Below, in pieces: positions 23,943-37,009 of a DNA stretch of 64,000 nucleotides. Each line of letters begins with the position of its first letter. Position 1 is the stretch's first letter. Source of the stretch: Aralia elata (taxonomy: Eukaryota > Streptophyta > Magnoliopsida > Apiales > Araliaceae). The stretch covers positions 31,930,005 to 31,994,004 of the forward strand of contig CM068380.1 in assembly GCA_034770075.1 (NCBI GenBank), read 5' to 3'. The translations under genes and the position numbers were made by a program. Below the pieces are notes generated by a model. It was given only the letters and a program-made list of their open reading frames with translations, had not been told where the DNA came from and ran no database searches.

Positions 23943-25601
23943 CTATTTGTTCAATCTTTGCGGATACGAAACCTGAGGATGAACTTGTGGTACTGTATTC
24001 ACAGGCTTCTTATCTGAACTCACTTTATCCTTCTCTATTTGCTGCGACTCGGACTCATCTTTCTTCTCTTTCTGATCAGCCTCAATTTCTTTCTCAGTTT
24101 CAACCCCAGTGTCATCCCCTTGTAAATTAGGTGGTACAGTGCCTGGTACAGTTCCTGCATATTGCTTTCCCGATCTTAGTGTTATAGCCTGACACTGCTC
24201 TTTACCCTCTCTCCGTGGATTTGACTCTGTGTTACTTGGCAATGAACCCTGGGGCCTGTTGTTAAGCATAGTCGCCATTTGCCCCATTTGAGTTTCCAGA
24301 TTTTTAATAGCTACTGCCTGGCTTTTGATCATCACCTCTGTATTTTCCATGTACTTTAACATCATCTCCTCCATTTCTGATTTCTTTTCTTGCTGAGGTG
24401 CATATGAAGTCTGATGTTGTTGTTGTTGAGAAAATCCCGGTCGAAAAGGTGGTCGTGGAGTAAACTATTATTGCGTTGGCTGAGATGGAAACTGTTGATT
24501 CTGCTGAAACTGTTGTTGCTGATTTCCTTGATTATTTGGCCAACTAAAGTTTGGATGATTACGGTTATTGGGGTTGTATGTGTTCTGAAACTGTCCTTGG
24601 TCTTTCCTATAACTGTTCACATACTGCACCGACTCCGAGCTGATAGCACATTGATCTGTTGAGTGTGACCCCGCACAAATCTCACATATGAAGGCAACTG
24701 ACTTGGCTTTGCTTTCTGACAACGAATCTATTTTCTTCGCCATAGCCGCCATCTGTGCTGACAACTGAGTAATAGCATCCACTTCCAACAAACCTACAAC
24801 TCTGAGCTGTGGCATTCTGGCTGTAGGATTTTGAAAATCATTTGCTGTCATAGTCTCGATAAGGTTATAAGCTTCGTCATAGCTCTTCACCCCTAAAGCT
24901 CCTCCTGCAGCTGCATCTACCATTTGCCTCGACTGCCATCCCAATCCATTATAAAATGTGTTGGTCACCATCCAATCTAGCATCCCATGGTGCGGACACT
25001 TCCTTAGCATCTCCTTGTATCTATCCCAGGCCTCGTATAAGGATTCACCTTGTTGTTGCTCAAACTGAGAGATTGTTGTCCTCATTTTTGCAGTTTTAGC
25101 CATGGGGAAAAACTTGGCTAAAAACTTCTGTGCTAGGTCCTCCCATGTAGTAATTGATCCTGAAGGCAAAGAATGAAGCCAACTTCTCGCTCTATCCCTC
25201 AATGAGAATGGAAATAGTCTTAGTCGGATAGCATCCTCCGTCACCCCATTATACCTAAATGTATCGCATATTTCAATGAAACTCAATAGGTGCTCATTAG
25301 GATCGTCTGTAGGATCACCCCCAAACTGAACCGAATTCTGCACCATTTGAATGGTTCCCGGTTTTATCTCAAAGGTATTTACTGCTATTATCAGTCTGAC
25401 TATGCTAGACTGTAGTTCATTAATATTCGGCATGGAATAATCCCTCAACGCTTTATGCTCCTCTCTTTGCTCTTCCGCTATATTCAGTATAGTTCCTTCC
25501 AACTGTGCTTGTAAATTCCTACACATTCTTGCTTTCCAACCTCTTCCGTCAATATTATCCTGTGCTGGTGTCAATTCTGAGTTGGATGATCGTGTGTGCA
25601 T
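23943..25601 (-). pseudogene. Element D Gag, Athila type
   Basis: The ATG at 25601 gives MHTRSSNSELTPAQD; the frame is open further upstream but without resemblance. The capsid region holds FGGDPTDDPNEHLLSF, FPFSLRDRARSWLHSLP and TTWEDLAQKFLAKFFP. One zinc knuckle of unusual spacing follows (CEICAGSHSTDQC, CX2CX3HX4C), then a Gln-rich stretch, a coiled-coil-like segment (MMLKYMENTEVMIKSQAVAI) and CQAITLRSGKQY. Two adjacent stops (TAA TAG near 24466) fall inside a Gln run. Gag forms the particle and binds the RNA. Confidence 0.88.
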
Positions 25602-25726
25602 AAAAATTCTACAAGTACCTGAAACCAAAACAAAAACCAAAAATAGAAATGAGAAAAGATTAGATTTGTCTAAGTCAAACAATATAGCTTAAAACTGATG
25701 ATAATAATAAAAATCTAAACGTCTTT

Positions 25727-25743
25727 CCCGGGCAACGGCGCCA
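25727..25743 (-). other. Primer binding site of D
   Basis: On the minus strand TGGCGCCGTTGCCCGGG begins six bases after the LTR end. It is the Athila-type site usually assigned to tRNA-Asp. E has TGGCGCCGTTGCCGGGG, so D differs by one base. Confidence 0.8.
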
Positions 25744-25749
25744 AAAACT

Positions 25750-27091
25750 TGTTGCCTTTATTTAGTCTTTAACAAAAGAGCTTTAACTCATGCAAGCATA
25801 CATGTGTCAACAAGTAATACAGAGGAAGTAGAGTATCGTCCCACAGAGAAAATGCTAAATTAAATCACTATGCATCAGTTCTATCACTATATTTATTTGC
25901 CTAAACTAATGACTTAATTTTGGTGATAAAATTATTTCTAAACTAATTAACAACTAAAGATGCAGATAATAATGGAAAATATCAAAATCGGAATTAATGG
26001 GATCCTAACTTCATTTAATAGTTCATCTAATTACCACCCTCATGCTAGTCAGTTCACATATCACAGAAAAATAGCCAAGAGCACTAAAATAGACATAACC
26101 ATCTGTCAATGTATTATGACCTACTCACATAATATCCATACTCAATAGACACCATGCAATCACCACTATAACCAAAATCACTATATTTTCTATGTGAAAT
26201 TGCAATTATATTGATTTAAAGCATAAGCCCTAATTTTAACTCTTACGGTGAAACAGTATATTTCTATCTGATTCACAAAATATTAAGCTACCCAATTAAG
26301 CCTTATATTCACAAGCTATCATGATTACAATCCATACTAGTATGTTATTTTTCAATTCCATACAAGCACTGAAATCAAATGGTGATCAAGCATTCATATA
26401 TGCAAAACAATCATGATAGAAGTTCCTTGTGATATGCAACACAAATTAACAGTCAAGCTTATATTTAGACTACATATTAAAATCCGTTAGAATCCCATAA
26501 TGGAGATTAGTTCATGACTGAACCGAAAACCATTATGGGATCAAAACTACACATTGGAAAATAAACGATCAATTGAAATAAGAAGAAGTAGATTGATCAA
26601 ACCCAATTGATGAATAAAATCCAAAGTAAGCTCAAACCCACATCAAAATTCAGCACTTGAATAATAAAATCACAGTAAAACTCCTGAAACTATCTCTAGA
26701 AAACTAGAATAATAATAATAATAGTCTCCAAGTTCCTTCTCAGGGTTTCATTCTCTCTATCTTATCAATAATAGCTTGAATCCTCTTCCAAATTAGATTC
26801 CTCTTTTCCATCCAGTCGCACATCATCAACAAAATCCGTGCACTAGCGCCTCTGGCGCTATAGTAGTGTTATTCCTAGCGCTTCTGGCGCTAGGTCATGC
26901 CCTCAGATTTACAAAAATGCCACCAAGTCTGATTTCAACCCTTTAAGCTCCAAACTGACTCTTTTGCCCCTCTAGCTCCAATCCTACAATAAACAAGCAC
27001 AAAAACGAATAAAACAATACTAAAAACACATAAAGACTGCAATAATTAAATCTAACAAGACCTGATTCGTAGGTATAAAACCCACTCATCA
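25750..27091 (-). repeat. Element D 5' LTR (1,342 bp)
   Basis: Same ends as the 3' LTR. It has two intact GC hairpins: TAGCGCC-TCT-GGCGCTA (26844-26860) and CCTAGCGC-TTCTG-GCGCTAGG (26874-26894). It abuts the right-hand CGAGG target copy. Confidence 0.95.
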
Positions 27092-27096
27092 CGAGG
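27092..27096. repeat. Target site duplication of D, right copy (CGAGG)
   Basis: Identical to 15578-15582. Removing D and one copy restores the leader ORF frame of B (LLAR then NAELAGKLEQ). Confidence 0.95.
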
Positions 27097-27368
27097 AATG
27101 CAGAATTGGCAGGAAAGCTGGAGCAGTCAGAGCATCGGGGAGTTAATTTGCAAATAGATATGAGATTCTGAAGAACCAGCTAGGTAGGGAGGTGGAAAAC
27201 CGTGTCTGGATCAAGGAACAACGGGATGATGCCGTAGAACGAGTGGACGACCTAGAGGGTGAAGTGAGGAGGGGTAAGAGAAAGATGAACCGAATGGGAT
27301 ATGCTTTCCACTCGGCAATGGGCAGGTGGATAGATGGTGTGTACTACTACCCAACTGAAGAGGGATAG
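27097..27368 (+). pseudogene. Element B leader ORF, second part
   Basis: It resumes as NAELAGKLEQSEHRGVNLQ. A frameshift near 27170 then separates it from NQLGREVENRVWIKEQRDD, a charged coiled-coil-like stretch, ending YYYPTEEG and TAG at 27366-27368. NAELAGKLEQ aligns with NAELREKLEQ in the leader ORF of C, which confirms that the two leader ORFs are homologous. Confidence 0.65.
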
Positions 27369-27783
27369 ACTCGTCACACCCTGAGTCGATACTTGATGAT
27401 CCATATGGGTCATAGGGAGTATGACAACGCTGTGGAGCGCGGTATACTCGGATAGGTTGCTTAACTTATGTGCCTAGCTGTTTGTAATCTTATATATGTT
27501 AATCCCAACATTTTGCTACATGTGTGGGATAGTATTGTAAGATTTTAACTTTTGTGCTTATTTAAGGGGAGTATGTTGGTGGACCCCTCACCGTTTTGTT
27601 GTATCAAGAACGTTGATGACATCTATGGTTGTACGCTATAGCATGGTCATGTATGTTGTAACAGCTGGTAGCACTGAATGTAATTGTCGTTATTATATAT
27701 GTTGTTTTCTTATAGTATTCATGATAGATATTCCTCCTAGTATAATGAAATGATGACATTAAATTTCTTACGTTAAGTAGAGA
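27369..27783 (+). other. Spacer between leader ORF and gag, element B
   Basis: No coding resemblance on the element strand. It contains GGGGAGTATGTTGGTGG near 27567. The equivalent spacer in C is 40013-40554. Confidence 0.6.
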
Positions 27784-29412
27784 ATGCCACCTAGACGTAA
27801 CATACCGGCCCCACCACCACCACCCCAAGGATCCGTTAATAATCAAGGAGTTCCTGTGGATCCCATGCAGCGGTTAGCGGATATACTGGAGAGAATGACC
27901 CAAGGGAGGAATACGGGGCCCGTGGATCCCCATCCCCCGGTAGCACCCATAATAAATTTCAAAGACTTCAAGAGCGTTGGACCCCCAGAGTTCAAGGGAA
28001 CGACTGATCCGATTGAAGCCCAGTCTTGGGTGAAGGAAATGGAGAAGGCTTTCATCATCGCACGCGTAGGGGATGACCAGAAAATAGTATTTGCCACGTA
28101 TATGATGAAAGGAGAAGCAAACTATTGGTGGGAGGCTAACCAACAACGAGCAGGCGAAGGAGTGATACCGTGGGATAAGTTCAAGGAATTATTTTTCGAG
28201 AATTATTTCCCAAAGAGTATGGAAAGGTAAATGGTGGTGAAATTCCTAGAGCTGAAGCAGGGAGACATGACGGTGGCTCAGTACGCCGCCAAATTCAATG
28301 AGCTTACGCATTTTGCACCGCTTCAAGTAAGTACTGAAGAGCTGAAGACGCAAAGGTTTGAATAAGGGCTGAAACCGTGGTTATATAACAAGGTAGCTGT
28401 TCTCCAAATCGAGACTTTTAGTGCGCTACTGGAAAAAGCCATCATCGCCGAAGGAGGGATTGAGGCCCTGAATCAACACAAGAAAAATAAGAAGAGTGGA
28501 GGGGACTACCGTGGAGGTGGCAGTAGCAGTGGAAGCAATTCGGGAAAGAGAAAATGGGACGGTGGTAACAACAGCAACAACAGTACCAACACTCATCAGG
28601 CAGGGAATAGTCAGGGAGGATTTAAGAAGAAGATTGAAACGTGTTCAAAATGTGGGAAAAATCACAAGGGTGAGTGCTGGAAGGGACGTAATGTCTGCTA
28701 CAACTGCAACCAGGAAGGGCATATAGCACCGCATTGCCCAAACCCAAAGAAGAACCGTGGATGCTATTCTTGTGGATTAATGGAGCATCAGTTCAGAGAC
28801 TGTCCGAAGAAAGGAAACAGCGGTGGAAGCGGCAACCGAGGAGGAGGCAACAAACTGATGATTAGAGGTCCGACTCCGCCGAACCGCACCCCTGCCCGAA
28901 CATTTAACATGACCGTCCAGGATGCAGTGATTGCTAAGGACGTGGTGTCAGGTATTATCCCAATCAATAACATAAATGCCTGCACATTATTTGATTCGGG
29001 TGCTACCCGTTCCTTTGTGTCTGAAGACTTTGCTAAATGGTTAAATTTACCCCAAGAACAGTTAGAAAATCCTTTGAGTATAGAAATTGTGAATAATGAG
29101 GTAATTCCTGTAGAGTTTATTCTTCGTAATTGCTGCGTTGAGATTAGGGGATATAATTTTTGCGTGGATTTGATCCCTATAAAGTTGGGAGAGTTTGATG
29201 TAATATTGGGAATGGATTGGTTGTGTGACCACGCGACAGTGATCGACTGTCAGAAGAAAAGTGTGAACCTTCAGGCCCCGAACCGGTCGAGGGTAATATT
29301 TTATGGTATCGCATCGCTGAAACGTTCATGTTGTCTCACGATGATGCAGGCCAGAAAGTTACTAAAGAAAGGATGTGAAGGCTACTTAGCCTATATTGTA
29401 GATACAAAGAAA
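27784..29412 (+). pseudogene. Element B Gag and protease, Tekay-like
   Basis: The ATG at 27784 gives MPPRRNIPAPPPPPQG. The Gag capsid words FKDFKSVGPPEFKG, ANYWWEAN and FKELFFENYFP match C. Three zinc knuckles are seen: CSKCGKNHKGEC, CYNCNQEGHIAPHC and CYSCGLMEHQFRDC. The protease has TLFDSGATRSFVS and FDVILGMDWL. Stops lie at 28228-28230 and near 28363, and at 29413. The reading frame is the same on both sides of each, so there is no frameshift here. Confidence 0.88.
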
Positions 29413-32332
29413 TGAGGGGTAGAAATTACAGATATACTGATAGTGAGAGAGTTTCCAGATGTGTTTCCAAGTGAATTACCCGGTCTTCCACCAGATAGGG
29501 AAATTGAATTTGTAATAGACTTAGTGCCAGGGACTGCACTGATTTCAAAGGCTCCGTATCGTATGGCGCCAATGGAAATGAAGGAATTATTGATACAACT
29601 TCAGGAATTGCTGGACAATAGGTATATTCAACCAAGTGTGTCCCCACGGGGAGCACCAGTCTTATTTGTCAAGAAGAAGGACGGATCGATGAGACTCTGC
29701 ATCGACTACCGGGAGCTGAACAAATCAACGATCAAGAATAAATACCCATTGCCAAGAATCGACGACCTGTTCGATCAACTAAAGGGAGCCAAACACTTCT
29801 CAAAAATAGATTTGAGGACCAAATATCATCAGCTAAAAGTAAGGAAGGAAGATGTGCCTAAAACTTCGTTTCGGACAAGATATGGTCACTACGAATTTTT
29901 GGTAATGTCTTTCGGTTTGACTAATGCGCCAGCAGCATTCATGGACTTGATGAACCGGATTCGGAAGCCATACTTAGATAGGTTCGTGGTAGTTTTCATC
30001 GATGACATTTTGATTTATTCAAAGACCAAAGAAGAGTACGCCGATCATCTGATCGAAGTACTGGAGACACTGAGAAGGGAAAGGCTATACGCGAAATTTT
30101 CCAAGTGCGAATTCTAGATGGAAAGGGTGCAATATTTAGGGCATATGATCGACAAAGACGGTATCTCAGTGGACCCTACGAAGGTGGAGGCAGTTAGTAA
30201 GTGGGAACAACCGAGGACGCCGACAGAAGTACGAAGTTTCTTAGGGTTAGCTGGGTACTATCGAAGGTTTATCCAAGATTTTTCCAAAATAGCAACCCCA
30301 TTGACCAATCTAACGAGGAAGACGGTGAAGTTTGTGTGGTCTGAAAAGTGCGAAGATAGTTTTCAGGAATTAAAAAAGCGATTAAGCGAGGCGTCTGTAT
30401 TGTCCTTACCAGATGATACGGGAGGTTTTGTAGTGTATAGTGATGCATCACACAAGGGTGTCTTGGCTGTGTGTTAATGCAACATGGCAAGGTTATTGCG
30501 TATGCGTCGCGACAACTAAAGGATTACGAGAAGCGATACCCTACCCATGACTTGGAGTTAGCGGCTATCGTTTTTGCGTTGAAGATTTGGAGGCATTACC
30601 TTTATGGGGAGAAATGTGAGATATACACGGACCATAAGAGTTTGAAATATATTTTCACCCAGAAGGAGTTAAACATGCGACAGAGGAGGTGGTTGGAATT
30701 AATCAAGTATTACGACTGCGAAATTCTTTATCACCTAGGGAAGGCAAACGTAGTAGCAGACGCATTGAGCAGAAAGGGGAACGAGAAATTATTTTTGCTA
30801 ACTACTCATGAGGAGCTGATACGAGAAATGGCGAGACTGGAGATCGAAGTGAAAAGTCCGACAGAGACAACAGAGAAGTTATTCGTAATTGAAGCTCATC
30901 CAACATTACACGACAAAGTGAGAGAATCACAGGAAAAGGATGAAGAGTGTGAAAGGATTCGGGAAAGGATCGCAAAAAATAAGGAAGAGAAATTTCGGAT
31001 GTATAAAGATAGTATCTTGAGATATGAAGAGCGAGTGTGGGTGCCAGCCGTGACTAAATTAAGAGAGGAAATTTTACATGAAGCACATAATTCAAATATT
31101 CTCTTCACCCTGGAAGCACGAAAATGTACCAGGATCTTCGTCAATATTTTTGGTGGCCCAACATGAAGCGGGACGTAGCAGAGTACGTTAGTAAGTGTCT
31201 CACATGTCAACAAGTCAAGGCGGAACATCAGAGGCCGAGTTGGTTATTTCAACCACTGAATATAACGGAATGGAAATGAGAGCATATCACTATGGACTTT
31301 GTGGTGGGACTCGTAGTTACACAAAAAGGTTATGATGCCATTTGGGTTATCGTAGACCGATTGACAAAATCAGCACACTTTCTACCGATAAAAATTCGAT
31401 TCAATTTGAACCAGTTAGCCAAATTATACATAAAGGAAACTGTTTCGCGACATGGAGTGCTAGTGTCAATTGTCTCAGATCGAGATCCGCGCTTCACATC
31501 AAATTTTTGGAAAAGCTTGTAAGAGAGAATGGGAACACAGTTGCTACTAAGTACTGCTTACCATCCTCAAACTGACGGACAAAGTGAACGAACGATACAT
31601 ACGCTAGAAGACATGCTTAGAGCTTGTGTAATGGATTTCAAAGGGAATTGGGATGACCACTTACCACTTGTAGAATTCGCTTATAACAACAGCTATCATG
31701 CAAGTATCGGTATGCCGCCGTATGAAGCCCTCTATGGGAGGAAGTGCAGAACACCGTTAAGTTGGGATGAGGTCAGCGAACGACGACTGTTGGGACCAGA
31801 GTTGGTGCATTAGACAGCCGAAGTGGTCAAGGTGATCAGGGCAAGACTAGTTGCAGCCCAAGACCGACAAAAGAAGTATGCTGATCAACATCGCCAGACG
31901 AGAGACTTCGATGTCGGCAGCTACGTGTTTCTGAAAGTGTCTCCCTGGAAAGGGAAGATACATTTTGGGAAGAAGGAAAAGTTGAGCCCAAGGTTCGTAG
32001 GACCGTTCGAAGTATTGAGAAGAGTGGGTGAAGTGGCGTATGAGGTAGCCTTGCCTCATAAACTGGAGCATGTCCACAATGTGTTTCACGTCTCAATGTT
32101 ACGACCATACAAACCCGATTACAAGCACGTGATATCCTATTAGCCCGTTCATATAGAGAAGGATCTTACGTACGAAGATATTCCTATTCAGATAATTGAT
32201 AGGAAGGAGCAAGTATTAAGAAATAAGGTTATACCTTCTGTGAAGGTAGTTTGGCGAAACCACAATGCTGAGGAGGCTACATGGGAATTGGAAGATAAGA
32301 TGAAGGAGAATTACCCTCAACTTTTTGTTTAA
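29413..32332 (+). pseudogene. Element B RT, RNase H, integrase and chromodomain, broken
   Basis: RT has RLCIDYRELNK, FLVMSFGLTNAPAAFM and the active site VVFIDDILIYS. TGG became TAG at 30115. A 2-bp duplication (GT) near 30456 shifts the frame in RNase H (YSDASHKG), and a further shift lies near 31105 in the integrase zinc finger. The core has MDFVVGL, SDRDPRFTSNFW and YHPQTDGQSERTI. Stops at 31277 (TGG to TGA), 31520, 31812 and 32142 follow. The tail has the GPF motif, HNVFHVSMLRPY and a chromodomain-like end (WRNHNAEEATWELEDKM), as in chromoviruses, which target heterochromatin. Confidence 0.9.
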
Positions 32333-32343
32333 CCTTGTACGGT

Positions 32344-32381
32344 GATTCTGGGGACATAATCCTTATAAGGGGGGGGGAGAA
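32344..32381 (+). promoter_or_regulatory. Stem-loop and polypurine tract of element B
   Basis: GATTCTG-GGGA-CATAATC (32344-32361) has one mismatched pair. The tract AAGGGGGGGGAGAA ends at 32381, directly before the LTR. Confidence 0.75.
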
Positions 32382-34966
32382 TGTAACGATCGGGAATTTT
32401 AGATTTCCTTGTAACCCGAGTTATGTATGAATAAAATGAATTTTTATTATTTTTTTATTTATATTAATCTATATTACGTGTTTAGAGTTGTGTTACAACC
32501 TAGAAAATGTGCATATGTTAAATATTATGTGTTGTTGTGTCGTTAGAGTGAATAAATCGATTTTGCAAAAATTCATAAAATCACTATTAGAGGGACTCGC
32601 TTCCCGAGACACTATTTACACCCGAACTTTTTCGTCTATTTTAATTTTTATTAATTTAGAGGAGGCATATATGCGGAGGAATAATTTTTCCAAGTGTCAG
32701 AAATTTCATTGGAGCTGATACGTGATTTAATCCATATCCGAAATGTATAGTATGGGTGTTCCGAATAAATGGACAAATCCCATAATAAATATTGCTACGT
32801 GTCCCAATAATTTATGGGAGTACCCATTTTAATTTTGGGTAGAGTTATTTACCAAATTTGATGCAAAAGTGGGAATATTCGGGTATATTTATCTGTGTAT
32901 TTGAATTAATTGGTGAGACATTTAAGCCTCAAACCAATTGGGGGAGGCCACGTGTATATTGAGAGCCAATTGGGGGAAAGGAATAAACACGCACAGTACA
33001 CCATACATGGGGCTGTTAACTACACCAACACTTGGCTCGGGTAACACATTTGTTTTTTGCATACCCATACATTCCATCTCCTCCCGAAGCACTCCTCTTA
33101 TTCTCCCCTCAGCTCATTCTCCTCCTCCATTCAAGCCATACTCAACTGTTAGCAACTTCAGAGAGAGAGAGAGAGTTATTTTTTTTTTTGCTAAACAAAA
33201 AGCTTACTTCAGCTAGAAGGAGAGTAAGTATGTGTGTGCGGTAAGGACGTAAGAAGGCAAGCAAGGAGAAGAGGAAAGGAAGTATCAGCAGAAATGAGCA
33301 AGGAGAAGATCAACCTAGCAAGTCATCTCAACCTACCCAAAGCCAACAAGAAGAGGTATACAGGCCTCATCCCTTCCCTTTTTCCATTGTTAGTTACAAT
33401 TGTGGTTCTTGAGCTCTAACTGATGGGTTTGAGCCCTCCTTGAGATATTTGTTGCACTGTTGGTTATGGTTCCTTATGAACGTTGTTAAGAAGCTTTATA
33501 AACCATTAATACCTTCAAAGTGAAACAAAAACAAATAATGATTTGGACCCAAGCTTAAGGAGGAAGATAATGGACTGTTTGGACCTTTGGACGATTAGAG
33601 GACAGTAAAGCCTTGATGTTGCGATTATTTTGATTGTTTATTGTTGGAATATTGTACTTCTATCAGTTGTGAAGATATCCCAATTTGAATGAATCAAAAT
33701 GATGCTAAAATGAAGTCACAAGTGCCATTTGTGTGAGATATTTCATGGTTGCGAAAAACAGAGCATGCAGTTTATGTTTTAGCTCAGGATTTGGTCATGT
33801 TAGTGATTATGGGTCATCCTGAATTTGTGATATGTTGTAGCCTCGTGTCTTGGGAATCCATAGAATCCGTAAGGGATCAAATTGATCGAGTATAGGAAGA
33901 GTTATAGCAGCTGGAGCGAGGCGAGGTGACTGTGTCGGGGTTCTGCAGGAACTGCAGTTCGCTACTGCAACTGCTACTGCATGGCACCTGGTCCAAGTTG
34001 GGTCAGGCTTGACCGGGTCGGGTCAGGCCAGACTGGGTCGGGTCAGGCCGGACCGGGTCGGGCCGGATCGGGTCGGACCCAGTAAATTTTTCCCGCGAGT
34101 CTAAAACTTATATTTTTGTACAAAATGATTAGAAACGCTTATATCTTGTTAAAGCCCTATGTGCTTAATTTATACCCGTGTCAATCAAAGTGACCGGTGA
34201 GCGAGACCCCCGACTGGGTAGTCGTAGCGGCAATTAATGTATTTTGATGATGTGATGACTATATTGAACCTAGTCCTCACATGACTAATATTTATGATGA
34301 TTTTAATGAACTGTAGGGTATTATTTTTTTGAAGGGTGATTAACGTTAAGATTTTAACGCACGCGCAAGGCAAGTTCCTTATTCAACCCTTATTTAATTG
34401 TGCGAGTTTTTCCTTAACTTATTTATCTATCGAGCACGTCTCCTATCTTATTCAAGTAATTATTGTGCAAGTTTACTTATCCTACCCAAAATTATATTTG
34501 AGCAAATATTATTTATTGAGTAAGCTTGTTGAGTTTCTTGATTCCCGTTCAAATTACTTATCAAATTAGCAATTAGTGTGCTAATATTCATACTTTTATT
34601 CAAGTATTACAATGAAAGCCCATTTCATGCAATGTTATATATTGTGTGATTCCAAAGATTATGAATTGTTATTCATTCAAGATATTATTGATGCTATTGT
34701 GCATGTTGTTGAACCTTAAAACCCTTTACTCCATAAACTGTTTGAAAGCTATGTCAAAGCTAATTGTTCCAGCTAGACACTTATTGATTTGTTTATTGAA
34801 GTGAGGTTAAGTCCTCCAACTACAATTGTTGTTAAGTAAAACTGTCCGATCAAATTGTTTTGGTCCGGACTCCCGTGTAAAGCTGAGAAGAACAACCCTC
34901 ATAGCAGGGGAAATGGTATAAACGTCGGGGAACCGACACGCGCGTAAATGGAAAATGTAAGGCTTA
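32382..34966 (+). repeat. Element B second LTR, left part
   Basis: Copy of 11741 onward, interrupted after GGCTTA by element C. It carries a 20-bp tandem repeat GGTCAGGCCGGACCGGGTCG at 34001-34076 with about 3.5 units, against about two in the first LTR. Confidence 0.95.
34962..34966. repeat. Target site duplication of C, left copy (GCTTA)
   Basis: GCTTA is repeated at 55881-55885 directly after C. The uninterrupted sequence GGCTTATGCATAA is at 14286-14298. Confidence 0.97.
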
Positions 34967-35953
34967 TGTAATGTCCAGGAATTTTAAACCTTGTATCACT
35001 TTATTTTGATATATGAAATTCATTTTATTTAATTTTACAGATTTAATTGGATCCATGAAGGTATTATTATTTAATTATATAAATACATGGTCTGATAATT
35101 TTCTTTGCCTTAAAGGGACTCACTAATAGTTTGAATAAATTAGAGAGTTAACCCTAAGGATTTAATTGCAAGAAAATTTGGGAAGAAAAGTAATAAATGA
35201 ATTCATTTTACTATTTTCGGATTTAAATAATTCGCATGAGGAATTATTGTTGAAATAAATATTATAAATAATTAACTAATTGAAGTATTTAAATTCAATT
35301 TAAATATTAGGAGCATAGTGTAATAATTTTAATAAACAGGTTGGGCTACTCTCTTTTTTTATTTCAGCTGACCCAAAATTTTAATAGGGCTAAGCCCAAT
35401 TTCCTTTTTATTTCCCTATTAGGCCACTTTCCTATTTAATTCAGTCGGCCTAACCCTATTGGGTTGAGCCCAAATCCTTTCTAGCCGGATTAAACCCATT
35501 CCTTTTCTTTTAGCCGGGTTGGGTCCATTTTAATTGGTGTAATCCTAATCTACCGGTTGAATTGGGGATAAACCGAGCAACCTCAAATCTCAGACAACCG
35601 AGCATAGCGATTCCAAAAATCGACTGGGTGCAGAGCAGGGCTAAAAACCTATCAGACCCAAGCCCCTCAATCAATCAAACCAAAGCCCTCAATCGATCGG
35701 ATGAAACGGGACAGGTGGAGAAGGACCGGTGGCATGACGAGGAGCGAGCGAGCGACCGAGCAATCATCGTTTGGACCAAGAGTTCTAGTTTTTCGGCGAG
35801 TTGACCGGTGAGGACGCGTGGCTCAAGGTTCTGCCGGCGAGTCACAGTTGGCGTGATGGGGCTTGAGGTGGACCGACGTCGGCCACTCCCTCCTCCCATT
35901 GGTTCTTAATTGACCTATTAAGGTTATACCCAGCTGCTTGGGTAAATGTCTTG

Positions 35954-35961
35954 CTATAAAT
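35954..35961 (+). promoter_or_regulatory. TATA-like box in the LTR of C
   Basis: CTATAAAT, followed about 45 bases on by (GA)n. It is the best TATA candidate I see in this LTR. The 3' LTR copy reads TTATAAAT near 52568. Element E is inserted about 30 bp upstream of that copy. Confidence 0.45.
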
Positions 35962-37009
35962 TGAGGCATAAATCTTAGCTAGCTGCCGATTTGGTAAACC
36001 GAATTTGAGAGAGAGAGAGAGAGATCGCAGAGGGGAGTAAGCTGTGAATGTCCGACTGGGTGTCGTATTATGGGAGAAGGAGAAAGGCAGTCGTTTGATC
36101 AAACTCGAGGTATCATAGGGGCACTGGGTTTCGTTTTAATTCTTCCTCCCTGCTGCGATTAAATTGTGTTATACGTTGTAATTGGTTTGTGTAAATCCCC
36201 TTGTTGGGTTGTTGCGTGTGTAATGTTGCACTGCTTTGATGAGAAACTCGGACACTGTATTATATTGGTTGGTTTAAAAAAAAAATCTGGTATTGAATTG
36301 TGTTAATCTTTGCTTTTTCTTTTTGTGTTTGTTGTTGGGAATCTGGTGTAGATGAACCTTAAAGGTTCGGACAGTCTAATTTTTGGTAGAGAACTAGGCC
36401 AATGCCGAGTTTAGAATGCCAGTAGGTGTTCACTGTAATGATTGAGCCAAACCTTGTTTCATTTGGATTATACTGCTTGGTTGAGACTCTGTATACTAAA
36501 GAACCATAGGTTGTGGCAGTTTGATTTTGTACAATAATTAGAGCAGTGTTGAACCCTTGTGTGCCCAACAAATGGTTGTTAAAATGCTTGAACGAAAACC
36601 ATTCTTCACTTTGGAATTTCTGTCGGCAGTTTTGTTTGTGTGAAACTTGATTTTTTATTTTGTTTGACTATAAATCTGATGGGAGTTTCCCTGTTGTGTT
36701 GGGTAATGAACTGGATAATTGAAATGAAATTTTGCAGGAATTGGTTTTGGTTGTTAAAAAAAAAATCAATTTTGGGCCATTCATAGGAGACTGAAATCTG
36801 TATTGTCATTTCCTTACTAGGTTGAACCAGTGCTTAGTTAGCTTGCAACAATATTTGCAAGAGTTTGTTTTTTTATGTAATTTTGTGGCTGCCGTTTGTA
36901 GCAGGAGGAAATGAACTTAGGATTAGTATCATCAGTAATAATAGGAAAATTGCAGGAATTTCCAAATTGGTTGTGTAATTCTTTGGGTTGTTCAAACAAC
37001 AATGAACCG

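Larger units (their letters stand above)
15583..27091 (-). mobile_element. Element D: Athila-like Ty3/gypsy retrotransposon (11.5 kb)
   Basis: LTRs of 1,339 and 1,342 bp start TGATGAGTGG and end GGCAACA in element orientation. There is a TGGCGCCGTTGCC primer site, then Gag, protease, RT, RNase H and integrase on the minus strand, then an extra ORF after integrase as in Athila elements. Perfect CGAGG target duplications flank it. It sits inside the leader ORF of B. Stops and frameshifts in gag-pol and in the extra ORF make it defective. Confidence 0.95.

Noticed and set aside
24414..24662. Leu-rich open frame resembling a membrane protein
   Set aside because: It is antisense to the Gln-rich end of D Gag; the Leu codons are reversed Gln codons.
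28496..28726. Alternative-frame ORF over B Gag
   Set aside because: It overlaps the zinc-knuckle region of Gag in another frame; the Gag frame has the clear motifs.
35562..35804. 80-codon frame in the C LTR (also 45717)
   Set aside because: GC-rich LTR segment lacking stops; lengths differ between the LTR copies and there is no family resemblance.
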